Source: Listeria innocua
GTDB taxonomy: Bacteria > Bacillota > Bacilli > Lactobacillales > Listeriaceae
Direction: 5' to 3'
Assembly (NCBI RefSeq): GCF_028596125.1
Contig: NZ_CP117229.1
Coordinates: 62,001 to 126,000 of the forward strand
DNA: 64,000 bases
The number at the start of each line of letters is the position of its first letter. The stretch's first letter is position 1. Under the pieces are notes generated by a model. The model had not been told where the DNA came from. It saw nothing but the letters and a program-made list of their open reading frames with translations, and made no database searches. Of this stretch, positions 40,566-49,774 are shown piece by piece. The position numbers were made by a program, and so were the translations under genes.

Positions 40566-42110
40566 TTAGCTTTTAGAAACTTTCTTTTTTAAAGCTGCTA
40601 ATGAATTCGCTACTTTTAAAGTCGTTTTCACAGATTTTCGGTTTAATGTGCCTTGATAATGTCTGATTTTATTTGTAAGTTCATGATTTTTCTTTAGCGT
40701 CAGCTGTAATTTTTGTGTAGTATCTGTCAGTTGTTTTTCTAATTGTTGATTTTTTTCTTGTGATTCAGTAATTTTCTGTTGGTATTTTTTGTTTTGCTCA
40801 GAAGTTGTTTTTTTCAGTTGGGTGAGTTGGTTATTTACGAGGTTGACGCGGTATCTTGTGCTAAAATCATGTCTTTCTTTTAATAAGTTGGTGGAGATTT
40901 TTACTCGGTTTAGCATTTCTTGAGGATTTAATATGGAAATGGGGTCTGGACTTGATGGGAAAGTAATGGAGTTTATAAGTTCATCCATAGGAGCTGATTT
41001 TCTGTTTTTATCGTGTTTGTAGATATGATTGAGACCGTTTGTATCTAAGAAATCAATATAGTTATCAAAATTCCTTGCTTGGACTTTTTCGGCTGATTTC
41101 AGGTCCACTTTAGTCAGTAATTCTTGGAGGTTGCTTGTTTTTTCCAATTCATCGATGGTGACGTGAGGAAGCGCATGGTAGGAGGCTAGTTCACGCATTC
41201 TAGCATCTTGGACAAATGAAATATTAGGTGTTCCGACTATTGTTGGAATGACATTTCCATGTAAGCGAGAGCCAATGCTAAAATCAATATTTTTCACAAA
41301 ATCGAACCAACTAGGCATGCTAGTGAAATATTTTACTCGACCTTCTTGATAATACTTATGTTGGATATTTGTTGGGTAGCCATTGATATCACTAGAGATA
41401 TCTGGACCGCCAGCATACATTAAATGGAATTCGTCTAGGTGTTGAGGGATAAATTGGTAATCTTTATATGTATTAATCAAGTTGTTTAAGAACTCGATAG
41501 CTATATCTGAAGAGGTTGGAGATGCGTTGATAGCAATGGAGGATTGTTCTGTTAAGTGGAGTTCTCTGATTTTTATTTCTCGACCAAATGTATAAAGGGA
41601 AGGACAGCCGATTACTCGATAGTCTATACCTTCATTAAATCCGAGTTTTTTTAAATAATCTGCTGTAATCTGTCCTCGAACTCCTATTTGAGCCGATTTT
41701 TCAAGGACTGCTTTTACAAAATTAGTAACATCTTCATCAAAAGTGAAACCTTCATCTAACTGAGGTTCATAGTTTGCTCGTAAACCTACCCCTGTGACTA
41801 CAACCGGGATTTTTAGCTTACGAATCAACTGAGTATAATTACGGAGCGCGGGTCGAAAATCTTCACGGAAAGCATCAGCTAGAGGCACAATGTACAAATC
41901 GTAATGTTCATTAATTTTTTCTGCTAAATTAGGATTAGAAGATAACCCATCAGCGTGTATTTCTACATTGTCATTCCATAAAGTCCTATAAATGCTGTAT
42001 TGGTAAGCTAGATTACCATTATTAAATCCTGTTCGATCCTTTAAATAAATATCTTCAGGCATGTATACGTTTGTAGGGCGCATACCTGACCTAATGAGTA
42101 TTCTTTTCAC
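40566..42110 (-). CDS. Polysaccharide pyruvyl transferase family protein
   Basis: 514 residues. The N-terminal ~350 resemble polysaccharide pyruvyl transferase / CsaB-type folds: YDLYIVPLADAFREDFRP, IPVVVTGVGLRANYEP, RVIGCPSLYTFGREI and the nucleotide-site motif SIGSRLHGNVIPTIVGTPNI (~287-306). A Lys/Gln-rich coiled coil (~410-490) and a short Lys-rich tail follow, unusual for the family and suggesting attachment to another protein or the membrane surface. It may add pyruvate ketals to a cell-wall polymer; the acceptor is unknown. Single gene, not in a glycan operon. Confidence 0.75.
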   Translation of the reverse strand: MKRILIRSGMRPTNVYMPEDIYLKDRTGFNNGNLAYQYSIYRTLWNDNVEIHADGLSSNPNLAEKINEHYDLYIVPLADAFREDFRPALRNYTQLIRKLKIPVVVTGVGLRANYEPQLDEGFTFDEDVTNFVKAVLEKSAQIGVRGQITADYLKKLGFNEGIDYRVIGCPSLYTFGREIKIRELHLTEQSSIAINASPTSSDIAIEFLNNLINTYKDYQFIPQHLDEFHLMYAGGPDISSDINGYPTNIQHKYYQEGRVKYFTSMPSWFDFVKNIDFSIGSRLHGNVIPTIVGTPNISFVQDARMRELASYHALPHVTIDELEKTSNLQELLTKVDLKSAEKVQARNFDNYIDFLDTNGLNHIYKHDKNRKSAPMDELINSITFPSSPDPISILNPQEMLNRVKISTNLLKERHDFSTRYRVNLVNNQLTQLKKTTSEQNKKYQQKITESQEKNQQLEKQLTDTTQKLQLTLKKNHELTNKIRHYQGTLNRKSVKTTLKVANSLAALKKKVSKS

Positions 42111-42189
42111 TAAAAAACCACATCCTTAACCTAGTTAATATTTAAAGTATATCAAAATATTAATTAAGTTAACAATTTCCGGGATGAAG

Positions 42190-42483
42190 TTATTTAAGTT
42201 TATTTTTACACGAATCAAAGAAGAAACCGATTTGTTCCACTAGTCCTTCGTTAACCGAATAAATATGCGTTGTCCCTTTCTTTCTTAAATTAATTAGTTG
42301 TGCTTCTTTAAGCAGTTTAATGTGGTGTGACATGGTTGATTTGGAAATATTGTATGTTTCGCCAGAGAAACGTTTTTCTTTGCTTTTTAGTAAACATAGG
42401 AAAATATCCAGGCGAATTGGATCGCTCAGGGCTTGGAAAATTAATAATAAATCTGATTTTGATAGCTCATTTAACTTTTTCAT
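42190..42483 (-). CDS. ArsR-type winged-helix regulator
   Basis: 97 residues. Helix-turn-helix in YNISKSTMSHHIKLLKEAQL (~45-64) with the ArsR pattern LSDPIRLDIFLCL before it and a wing INLRKKGTTHIYSV. No Cys metal-binding motif (no ELCVCDL), so it probably senses something other than metals. Divergent from the monooxygenase gene; the AT-rich inverted repeat ATATGA-TTA-TCATAT (42482-42496) overlaps its start, consistent with self-repression. Confidence 0.85.
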   Translation of the reverse strand: MKKLNELSKSDLLLIFQALSDPIRLDIFLCLLKSKEKRFSGETYNISKSTMSHHIKLLKEAQLINLRKKGTTHIYSVNEGLVEQIGFFFDSCKNKLK

Positions 42484-42544
42484 ATGATTATCATATCATA
42501 ACTTACATTTTAATTGCGCGGAACTTGCTGTTATGTTATATTAT

Positions 42545-42570
42545 GATAGTTCGAAAAAAATCGAACTATC
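42545..42570 (+). promoter_or_regulatory. Perfect inverted-repeat operator
   Basis: GATAGTTCGA (42545-42554) and TCGAACTATC (42561-42570), a perfect 10-bp repeat with a six-A centre, lie between the divergent ArsR and monooxygenase genes. It is probably the operator of the regulator or, less likely, a leader hairpin. Confidence 0.65.
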
Positions 42571-42594
42571 AAATCCGAAAGAAGTTGTTGGTAA

Positions 42595-42885
42595 ATGTTG
42601 CATATTGAAGCACAAATGACGATAAAAAAAGAGCAAATAGAAGCTTTTTTGCAGGCAGCTAAGGAAGTTATTGCCGCGTCACAAGCAGAAACAGGAAATC
42701 ATGGCTATGAATTAGTACAATCTACTGAAAATGAGACAGTTTTTTATATGCTAGAAAAATGGGCGGATATGGATGCTATTCAACAACACAATGAAAGCGA
42801 GCATTTCAAAAAATTTCAGAACGCCGCTACTAATTTTGTTGCAAAACCACTTGAAATTTCAGTTTTAACGCCACTTGCGCGATAA
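42595..42885 (+). CDS. Antibiotic biosynthesis monooxygenase (ABM) domain protein
   Basis: 96 residues, one ABM dimeric alpha/beta-barrel domain: MLHIEAQMTIKKEQIEAFLQ, GNHGYELVQSTENETVFYML, and EKWADMDAIQQHNESEHFKK with the conserved His pair. Such small proteins oxidise quinones or aromatic compounds or act in stress detoxification. It precedes a nitroreductase by 13 bases, and the pair is divergent from an ArsR regulator, which suggests a response to electrophiles or quinones. Confidence 0.85.
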   Translation: MLHIEAQMTIKKEQIEAFLQAAKEVIAASQAETGNHGYELVQSTENETVFYMLEKWADMDAIQQHNESEHFKKFQNAATNFVAKPLEISVLTPLAR

Positions 42886-42898
42886 GGAGGAGAAAGAG

Positions 42899-43531
42899 AT
42901 GACTTATTTAAATAATGATTTTGAAGACTTAATGAAAAACCGTCGTTCGATTCGAGAATACGATGAAACGGTGAAAATTAGCCAAGAAGAAATGAAAGCT
43001 ATTTTGGAGGATGCGGTAACTGCTCCGTCATCTGTAAATATGCAGCCGTGGCGCTTTGTAGTTGTAGAAAGTGATGCTGGTAAAGAAAAATTAAGTTCAT
43101 TAGTACGCTTTAACACACGCCAAAACGAAACTTCTTCCGCAATGATCTTAATTTTCGGGGACCTACAAAACTTTGAAAATGGCGAAAAAATTTACGGGGA
43201 AGCTGTGAATCGCGGTTTAATGCCCGCCGAAATAAAAGAACAACAAATGGCAAAATTAAGCCAGTACTTTGAAACAATTCCGCGTTCGGAAGCAGAACGA
43301 GTTGTATTAATTGATGGTGGTCTAGTGGCGATGCAGTTAATGTTGGTTGCACGTGCGCATGGTTATGACACAAATCCAATTGGTGGTTTTGAGCGTAAAG
43401 AAGTGACAGAAGCGTTTAACATGGATCCAGAACGCTACGTCCCAGTTATGCTCGTTTCTATCGGAAAAGCTAAAAATTCTGGCTACGAGTCATATCGTTT
43501 ACCAATCACAGACGTAACGACTTTCGCTTAA
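42899..43531 (+). CDS. Nitroreductase family oxidoreductase
   Basis: 210 residues from the ATG at 42899, preceded by GGAGGAG; the upstream TTG frame overlaps the previous gene without a ribosome site. FMN-binding nitroreductase fold: MKNRRSIREYDETVKI, VTAPSSVNMQPWRFVVV (~41-57), GGLVAMQLMLVARAHGYDTN, PIGGF, and PVMLVSIGKA. Reduces nitro compounds or quinones with NAD(P)H. Cotranscribed with the ABM protein. Complete and of usual length. Confidence 0.9.
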   Translation: MTYLNNDFEDLMKNRRSIREYDETVKISQEEMKAILEDAVTAPSSVNMQPWRFVVVESDAGKEKLSSLVRFNTRQNETSSAMILIFGDLQNFENGEKIYGEAVNRGLMPAEIKEQQMAKLSQYFETIPRSEAERVVLIDGGLVAMQLMLVARAHGYDTNPIGGFERKEVTEAFNMDPERYVPVMLVSIGKAKNSGYESYRLPITDVTTFA

Positions 43532-43536
43532 AGGGT

Positions 43537-43575
43537 GGAACAAGGGAATAGCCGATATTTCCTTGTTCCTTTTTG
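43537..43575 (+). terminator. Terminator after the nitroreductase gene
   Basis: GGAACAAGG (43537-43545) pairs with CCTTGTTCC (43561-43569), followed by TTTTT. Confidence 0.85.
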
Positions 43576-43625
43576 TTCTTCTTGGTATAATAAAAACAAC
43601 ATAAAGCCGAGGAGGAAAAGCAACT

Positions 43626-43997
43626 ATGACGATCAAAATAACTCGTAAAACAGGTATTGGCGGCGGTATTACTCCAGTGAAAATTAGAATCGAAAATGAA
43701 GAAATTGTAAAACTCGACAATCATCAGTCTCATTTTTTTATGCCTAAGATGGAGAAAACAAAGGTTCGCGTGACTGATTGGTTCTTTGGGAGTCAGGAAG
43801 TAGTTTTGGAAAATAGTAATGATGTTATTGTGCGGATTAACCGTAAAGCACTAATATTAAATTATTCAATGTTCCCGTTTCTAATTTACGGTTTAGTTAT
43901 GACTAGTTTGGCTTCTACGTTAATTGCACTCGGTCTCTTTTTGGTATCAATTTTTTATTCGCGAAAGCATTGGTTTGAATTTGTGAAAATTAAATAA
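43626..43997 (+). CDS. Small membrane protein, unknown function
   Basis: 123 residues, with GAGGAGG upstream. A soluble beta-rich N-terminal part (GIGGGITPVKIRIENEEIVK, ~10-75) is followed by two membrane helices at ~78-115 (MFPFLIYGLVMTSLASTLIA, LGLFLVSIFY) and a basic/aromatic end. No signal peptide; both helices are C-terminal. I do not recognise the family. Own terminator at 44008-44039. Confidence 0.65.
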   Translation: MTIKITRKTGIGGGITPVKIRIENEEIVKLDNHQSHFFMPKMEKTKVRVTDWFFGSQEVVLENSNDVIVRINRKALILNYSMFPFLIYGLVMTSLASTLIALGLFLVSIFYSRKHWFEFVKIK

Positions 43998-44007
43998 TAA
44001 TTAATTG

Positions 44008-44039
44008 ATAGTATAAGCCAAGTGCTTGTACTATTTTTT
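44008..44039 (+). terminator. Terminator after the small membrane protein
   Basis: ATAGTATAAGC pairs, with one G-T, with GCTTGTACTAT, followed by seven T. Confidence 0.7.
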
Positions 44040-44098
44040 TATCTGTGTAAGTTTTTATTCCATCTGTGTATCTTAGGAACAAGCTTGAAACCGCTAAA

Positions 44099-44130
44099 TG
44101 ACAACGCTTTCTTTTGGCATGATAATTGCA
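44099..44130 (+). promoter_or_regulatory. Possible cre site and sigma-54-like promoter of chitinase
   Basis: TGGCAT (44115-44120) and TTGCA (44126-44130) have GG and GC ten bases apart, the sigma-54 spacing; only the sixth base differs from the mpt promoter consensus. Directly upstream, TGACAACGCTTTCT (44099-44112) fits the CcpA cre consensus except for its last base. Both are candidates; the distance to the start codon is about 150 bases. Confidence 0.45.
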
Positions 44131-44278
44131 TGTTATACAGTTGCTCAGAATGAATCTTTAATTGGAGGGAGGAACTTAGAGAAAAGAAACATTCTGGCAA
44201 CCACACAAAAAGGGGTACAGAGAGACAAACTTAGAACTACCGAAATGAGGTTTATAAATCAAAAATCGGGGTGAAGAG

Positions 44279-46561
44279 ATGAATAAGAAGATGAAAAAGC
44301 TTTTTAGTATTACTTCTGTTGTGTTGTTAGTATTATCGTTAGTGGTTGTATCAATTGGTGCAGAGTCAAAACGGGCGAAAGCGGCTGAAAATGTACCACA
44401 ATATCGAAATGTTATGTATTACGGTGATTGGTCGATTTGGGGAGGAGAAGGGAATTTTTATCCGAAAGATATTCCAGCTGATCAATTAACACATTTAAAT
44501 TTTGCTTTCTTGGATTTTAATAGTAATGGAGATTTAGTTTTTACTGATAAAGATGCTGCTGTCGGAGCGCCTGTTGGACAAGAGGGAGTTCAGTGGGGCG
44601 GAGCGAATGCGGGTGTATTGAATGCGATTCAAGATTTGCGCGCTCAAAATCCGAATTTGAAAATAGGGGTTTCGGTTGGAGGCTGGTCTAAGTCGGGTGA
44701 TTTCTCGACAGTTGCAGCAGATCCGACAAAACGGGCTAATTTTGTCAAAAATGTGATGAAATTTGTGAAATATACTAATATGGATTTTGTTGATTTGGAC
44801 TGGGAATATCCTGCTTCGGTACGGGATGCTGACCTTGTTGATAATAAAAATGATGAAGGCACGCCAAATGCAAAACCTGCGGATAAGCAAAACTTTATTA
44901 CACTTTTACAAGATTTAAGAACAGCTTTGGATAAACAAGGCGTTGATATTAACAAGAAATACGAGTTATCGGTCGCTTTACCAGCTGCAAAATCTACTTT
45001 GGAAAATGGAGTGGATGTAGCGAATCTGTTTAAAGTAGTCGATTTTGCGAATGTGATGACCTATGATTTAAATGGTGCTTGGACACCGAATAGTGCGCAT
45101 CATACAGCGCTTTACGGCAATCCGAAAGACCCGAATTACAATAGTGGTTTTTCTGTGGACCAAACCGTAAAATACTTAAAAGAAAAGGGAGCCGTTTCGA
45201 ATAAAATTGTTGTTGGGGCAGCATTTTATACTCGAGGCTGGAATAAAGTAGCTGCGGGAACAGACACTGCATTGCCAGGACTTTTCCAAGCGGCTGAAAA
45301 AACGAATAAGGATGCAGATGGCTCGCTCACTTATGGGGCAAACAATGAAAACCCAATTAAAACTGGTGATGGGGGCCGTGCTGGTGGAGTTTGGGCGTAT
45401 AGAAGTATTGATGCTCTAAAAGCCAAGACGCCAACTTTAAAAGAATATTGGGATGATACTGCCAAAGCGCCGTATCTTTATAGTAAGGAAACTGGGGAGT
45501 TTTACACATATGACAATACGCGTTCAATTGGCTATAAGGCACAGTATGTAAAAGATAATAATCTAGGTGGGATGATTTCTTGGATGCAGTCGCAGGATAA
45601 AACCACGACTTCAACTAAGCGCGATGAACTTACAAAGGCTATTAAAACCGGATTGTTCGGTACAAGTGCAATCCCGCAAAACGCAATCACATATGCGAAT
45701 TTAAATGTGGTAGCAACTGTAAAACCTTATAGTGAAAATGGAGTCGGATACGAAATTACGATTACTAATAATGAAAAAGCGGATGAAACAAATGAAGTCT
45801 TGAAATCAACAGAGCTATCTTTTGAAACAGTAAAATTACCTAAGTTTTATATTCCAGTAAAAGCCGGCGAAACGCTTACTGCTGGAGATTATAAAGCAGG
45901 TACGGTTACTACTTCAGGTGGCAATACAGTAGTTGATTTAGCTTCGGTGTATGATGCACAGCAAATTCCGCAAGGCGCATCTTATACTTTCCGCTTAAAA
46001 TCGAGTGCATCTAGTGTGGATGTAAATAATATTTCTAAAATTGATTTAACACAACGGATGGTAAAATCGAGTGTCGAATTTGGTAAACAAACTATTTTTG
46101 GCGGGGGAACTGTTGTACCTGATCCAAGCGATACAGAAGCTCCAACAGTGCCAAAATCACTCGCATCTTCTAATGTAACCGATAAATCTGTTACTCTATC
46201 GTGGACAGCTTCAACGGACAATAAAGCGGTGGCTGGATATAAAGTGTACCGAAATGGGACCGAAGTGGGCTCTGTTTCAGGAACTACTTTTACAGATAGT
46301 GGCTTAACTGCAAAAACAGCGTACACTTACACAGTAAAAGCGTATGATGCGGCTGGGAATTTCTCGGCAGCAAGCTCGGCCTTAACTGTGACAACGCTTG
46401 ACGCGGCAACACCACCAGCAACTCCAGCATGGGACGCTGCCAAAACGTACAATAAGGGAGACAGGGTTTCTTATAAAGGGAAAACATATGAAGCACAGTG
46501 GTGGACTCAGGGAAATGAGCCAGGAGCTGAACAGTGGGGTCCTTGGTTGTTAATAAATTAA
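44279..46561 (+). CDS. chiB: Secreted GH18 chitinase with Fn3 and chitin-binding domains
   Basis: 760 residues. Signal peptide with cleavage after AKRAKA-like SKRAKA (~38). GH18 barrel (~40-465) with the catalytic motif MDFVDLDWEYP, where Glu is the proton donor, plus KIGVSVGGWSKSGDFS and the late GMISWMQSQDK. A beta-domain follows (~470-610), then one fibronectin type III domain (~615-705, PTVPKSLASSNVTDKSVTLS) and a C-terminal CBM5/12 domain (~712-760, AWDAAKTYNKGDRVSYKGKT and QWWTQGNEPG). Degrades chitin outside the cell; in L. monocytogenes chitinases also modulate infection. From memory this is lmo0105. A leader of ~150 bases carries candidate cre and sigma-54 sites. Confidence 0.93.
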   Translation: MNKKMKKLFSITSVVLLVLSLVVVSIGAESKRAKAAENVPQYRNVMYYGDWSIWGGEGNFYPKDIPADQLTHLNFAFLDFNSNGDLVFTDKDAAVGAPVGQEGVQWGGANAGVLNAIQDLRAQNPNLKIGVSVGGWSKSGDFSTVAADPTKRANFVKNVMKFVKYTNMDFVDLDWEYPASVRDADLVDNKNDEGTPNAKPADKQNFITLLQDLRTALDKQGVDINKKYELSVALPAAKSTLENGVDVANLFKVVDFANVMTYDLNGAWTPNSAHHTALYGNPKDPNYNSGFSVDQTVKYLKEKGAVSNKIVVGAAFYTRGWNKVAAGTDTALPGLFQAAEKTNKDADGSLTYGANNENPIKTGDGGRAGGVWAYRSIDALKAKTPTLKEYWDDTAKAPYLYSKETGEFYTYDNTRSIGYKAQYVKDNNLGGMISWMQSQDKTTTSTKRDELTKAIKTGLFGTSAIPQNAITYANLNVVATVKPYSENGVGYEITITNNEKADETNEVLKSTELSFETVKLPKFYIPVKAGETLTAGDYKAGTVTTSGGNTVVDLASVYDAQQIPQGASYTFRLKSSASSVDVNNISKIDLTQRMVKSSVEFGKQTIFGGGTVVPDPSDTEAPTVPKSLASSNVTDKSVTLSWTASTDNKAVAGYKVYRNGTEVGSVSGTTFTDSGLTAKTAYTYTVKAYDAAGNFSAASSALTVTTLDAATPPATPAWDAAKTYNKGDRVSYKGKTYEAQWWTQGNEPGAEQWGPWLLIN

Positions 46562-46566
46562 TAGAC

Positions 46567-46602
46567 AAAAACAGAGATTCTTTTAGGAGAATCTCTGTTT
46601 TT
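46567..46602. terminator. Bidirectional terminator after chitinase
   Basis: AAAACAGAGATTCT pairs with AGAATCTCTGTTTT, T-rich on both sides; shared with the convergent gene ending at 46601. Confidence 0.88.
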
Positions 46603-47803
46603 ATTTGAATTCCTCTGATAATAACCAGTCAACAATATAAATAATTGGAATTCCATCTATTTGAGTTGTTTCATAATATCTACCAGTGACAACAATCTTT
46701 TTATAATTATCCTTAATATTTAAAAGATTATCTGTTTCATGCCTGTTATTTGGAAATTCATAAGCTACTTGGATGTATAATGTTTCGTCTAGCTTTCTAG
46801 CAACAAAATCTATTTCTTTACTATCAAGTTTACCAACGTCTACTGTATAGCCTCTACGTAATAATTCTATATAAACGATATTCTCTAAGCGATTACTATA
46901 GTTCCCATCTTTTCTACCAACCGCATTTCTTCTTAAACCGGTGTCTATTATAAAATATTTTCCGTTAGTTCTCAGATATTCTCGCCCACGAATATCATAT
47001 TGTTTTGCTCTATAAAATAAATAACCATTCTCTAGTAAATCCAAATAACGATTTACAGTATGGACAGTTGTGTCAACGCCCTCACTTTTTAAGGTGTTTA
47101 CAATTTTCGAGGCATTAACTAATTGGCCAACATTATCTGCTAAAAATCGAATGATGGATTTTAAAGCGGTAGCATCTTTTACCCCCGCTCTTAATGCAAC
47201 ATCATTCAAAACAATAGTGTCAAAAATTCCGGATAAGATAGTATCTTTGATAGATTCTTCGGCAATAACAACACTCGGAAAGCCGCCGTATTTTTCGTAT
47301 TCATTATAAGCGCTGTCTACTTTTCGAGAATCAGCTTCAATACCTTTTACATGTAAAAACTCAGAAAATGAAAATGGGTAAATGGGGATTTCGATGTAAC
47401 GACCGCTTAGAAGGGTAGCTATTTCACCGGAAAGCATATTAGCGTTTGATCCAGTGATGATAATATCACTATTGAAGCTCACACGAATACCATTAACAAC
47501 GCGCTGCCAACCTTCGACCATTTGGATTTCATCAAATAGTAAGTAAACCTTTTTATCATCTTTGGGCAACAATTCGTCTAATTTTTGACGAAATTTTTCT
47601 TCTGTTGTTATTGTTTGATATTCAAAGCTCTCGAAATTTATGTGTATAATATGATTTTCCGGTATGCCTTCTTTCAATAAATACTCTTTATAAAGCATTA
47701 ATAATACCGATTTCCCAGAACGACGCACACCTGTAATAACTTTTATGAAATCGGAATCCTTGAATTGAATAAGTTGCTTGAGATAATTAGGTCGTTTAAA
47801 CAT
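46601..47803 (-). CDS. AAA-family ATPase with DUF4143 domain
   Basis: 400 residues. N-terminal P-loop ATPase (AAA_14 type): Walker A GVRRSGKSVLL (~26-36), Walker B VYLLFDEIQMVEGWQRV, sensor IITGSNANMLSGEIATLLSG. The C-terminal DUF4143 domain (~200-400) has DTGLRRNAVGRKDGNYSNRL and the nuclease-like EIDFVARK. This large family is widespread, patchily distributed and of unknown role; genomic mobility and defence roles have been proposed. Single gene, convergent with chitinase, in a lower-GC stretch than its neighbours, hinting at transfer. Confidence 0.85.
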   Translation of the reverse strand: MFKRPNYLKQLIQFKDSDFIKVITGVRRSGKSVLLMLYKEYLLKEGIPENHIIHINFESFEYQTITTEEKFRQKLDELLPKDDKKVYLLFDEIQMVEGWQRVVNGIRVSFNSDIIITGSNANMLSGEIATLLSGRYIEIPIYPFSFSEFLHVKGIEADSRKVDSAYNEYEKYGGFPSVVIAEESIKDTILSGIFDTIVLNDVALRAGVKDATALKSIIRFLADNVGQLVNASKIVNTLKSEGVDTTVHTVNRYLDLLENGYLFYRAKQYDIRGREYLRTNGKYFIIDTGLRRNAVGRKDGNYSNRLENIVYIELLRRGYTVDVGKLDSKEIDFVARKLDETLYIQVAYEFPNNRHETDNLLNIKDNYKKIVVTGRYYETTQIDGIPIIYIVDWLLSEEFK

Positions 47804-47959
47804 TTACATCCCTCCAATCTAGTAAACTTCTATTTAGTTTTTATTTTACCATTATTTGCAGTTAACTTCAAATAATGGATGAAATTAGTGATTTTTGAAG
47901 TTTGAAAAATGCTGATTTGGCAGTTTTATGATATATTATTTAGTTTCGATGCGCAAAAT

Positions 47960-47992
47960 AAAAGGTAACTAGAATCTCTAGTTACCTTTTTT
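47960..47992. terminator. Terminator of the ABC exporter operon
   Basis: AAAAGGTAACTAGA and TCTAGTTACCTTTTTT form a strong stem immediately after the minus-strand ABC genes; T/A-rich on both sides. Confidence 0.88.
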
Positions 47993-49774
47993 CTATAAAG
48001 CTTGCAACATATCAAATTGTGATTGGTATAAATTATAGTAATAGCCATGTTGTGCCATCAGTTCTTCGTGGCTGCCTGCTTCTTGAATTCGACCATTATC
48101 AATGTAAAAGATGCGCGAACTATTTTTGATTGTCGAAAGCCTGTGCGCGATAATGAAGGAAGTTCGGCCTTCCAGTAGTCGCTCAAGCCCTTCTTGGAGT
48201 AAGATTTCTGTTTGTGTATCAATACTTGAAGTTGCTTCATCAAGGATAAGGATTTTCGGGTCGGCTAAAAGAGCACGGGCAAAGGAAATCAGTTGTCGCT
48301 GACCGGCCGAAAGAGTGCTACCCCGTTCTTTTACTTCGGTATAGTAGCCATCTTTTAGACCGGAAATGAAATCATGGGCGCGAACGACTTTGGCAGCTGC
48401 GATAATTTCTTCTTCGGTTGCATCTAGTTTGCCGTAGCGAATATTTTCAATAATTGTTCCGGAGAAAATAAAAGTATCTTGGAGCATGACGCCCATTTGT
48501 GACCTAAGCGACCTGAGCGTTACTTCCTCGACATTTTCCCCATCAACTAAAATCTCCCCGGAATTAATATTGTAAAAACGGCTGAGCAAATTAATAATTG
48601 TCGTTTTTCCAGCACCAGTCGGACCAACGAGTGCAATTGATTCGCCCGCGTCAACATGAAAATTAATTCCTTTTAAAATGTCTACGCCTTCCTCGTAACG
48701 GAAATAAACATCTTTAAAGTCAACATTTCCGACGATTGGTGGCATTTTTTTCGCATTTGGCACGTCTTTAATATCTGGTTCGACATCCATTGTTTCGAAA
48801 ATCCGCTCCAAATAAGTCGTTGCGGTAATAAGCGAATTGTAGAAGTTACCAATATTAATAACAGGATTCCAAAAATTCCCAACATAACCGATAAAAGCAA
48901 TCAGTGTCCCGGTAGAAACGTCCACACCGTAACCTTTGATTCCAACGAAGTAAATTAAACAAGTCGTCATTACGGCGATATTTTGAACTCCTGGCCAAAG
49001 CAAGAATTGAATTTTCACCGCTTTCATCCAAGAACGACGGTACTCATTACTTACCTCGGTGAAAATCTCAAAATTCTCTTCTTCCCGCGAAAAACTTTGC
49101 GTTACTTTAATCCCAGCAATGCTCTCGTGGATATAAGCGTTCATGTTGGATTGTTTATTGCTAAGAACCTGATACGCCTTACGCTGAGCCGTTTTAATAA
49201 CCATAACAATCACGAAAAGAACTGGAATTAATGCTAAACTATACAACGTTAAAACGGGATCAATCATCAGCATAAAGCCAAGTGTTACAATGACACTTAA
49301 AATATCAGAAATCAAATTAATAAGCCCGTTAGATAATAAATCGCTCAGCATATTGATATAATTAACAACCCGAATCAAGATTTTCCCGTGCGGACGACTA
49401 TCAAAATAAGAAAAAGGAAGTTTTTGCAAATGACCGAAAATTGCCGTTCTCATATCCTTTAAAATATCTTGTCCAATAAGCGTAATCGACCTAATTCGGT
49501 ATCGCATACAAAGCCCAGTTACAATGACAGAAACAATGAAAATAACCGCAATCCAAAATAGTTGAGTCATGTTTTTGTTTGGGATCGTTTCATCAATCAC
49601 AACTTTGGTTAGATATGGCCCAATCATTGTCGCAACATTTGCCAGTAAGATTACAAAAAGTGTGATATAGATAGATTTTTGATAGGGTTTTACATATACG
49701 AGAATACGTTTCAAATGTGCGGCGCTGAATGCTGTTTCTAGTTCTTCATCAATATCAAATTTATTTCTAGCCAT
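47993..49774 (-). CDS. ABC exporter half-transporter (second subunit)
   Basis: 593 residues. Six-helix export domain (~1-335) and ATPase domain with Walker A GPTGAGKTTI (~385), Q-loop LQDTFIFSGTIIENIRYG, signature LSAGQRQLISFARALLADP, Walker B ILILDEATSSID and switch His IAHRLSTIK. Type of heterodimeric multidrug/lipid exporters (LmrCD/BmrCD-like), with its partner encoded just upstream and overlapping by 8 bases. The catalytic Glu after Walker B is present here (LDEATSS), so this half carries the competent site. Divergently arranged AraC regulator. Substrate unknown. Confidence 0.92.
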   Translation of the reverse strand: MARNKFDIDEELETAFSAAHLKRILVYVKPYQKSIYITLFVILLANVATMIGPYLTKVVIDETIPNKNMTQLFWIAVIFIVSVIVTGLCMRYRIRSITLIGQDILKDMRTAIFGHLQKLPFSYFDSRPHGKILIRVVNYINMLSDLLSNGLINLISDILSVIVTLGFMLMIDPVLTLYSLALIPVLFVIVMVIKTAQRKAYQVLSNKQSNMNAYIHESIAGIKVTQSFSREEENFEIFTEVSNEYRRSWMKAVKIQFLLWPGVQNIAVMTTCLIYFVGIKGYGVDVSTGTLIAFIGYVGNFWNPVINIGNFYNSLITATTYLERIFETMDVEPDIKDVPNAKKMPPIVGNVDFKDVYFRYEEGVDILKGINFHVDAGESIALVGPTGAGKTTIINLLSRFYNINSGEILVDGENVEEVTLRSLRSQMGVMLQDTFIFSGTIIENIRYGKLDATEEEIIAAAKVVRAHDFISGLKDGYYTEVKERGSTLSAGQRQLISFARALLADPKILILDEATSSIDTQTEILLQEGLERLLEGRTSFIIAHRLSTIKNSSRIFYIDNGRIQEAGSHEELMAQHGYYYNLYQSQFDMLQAL

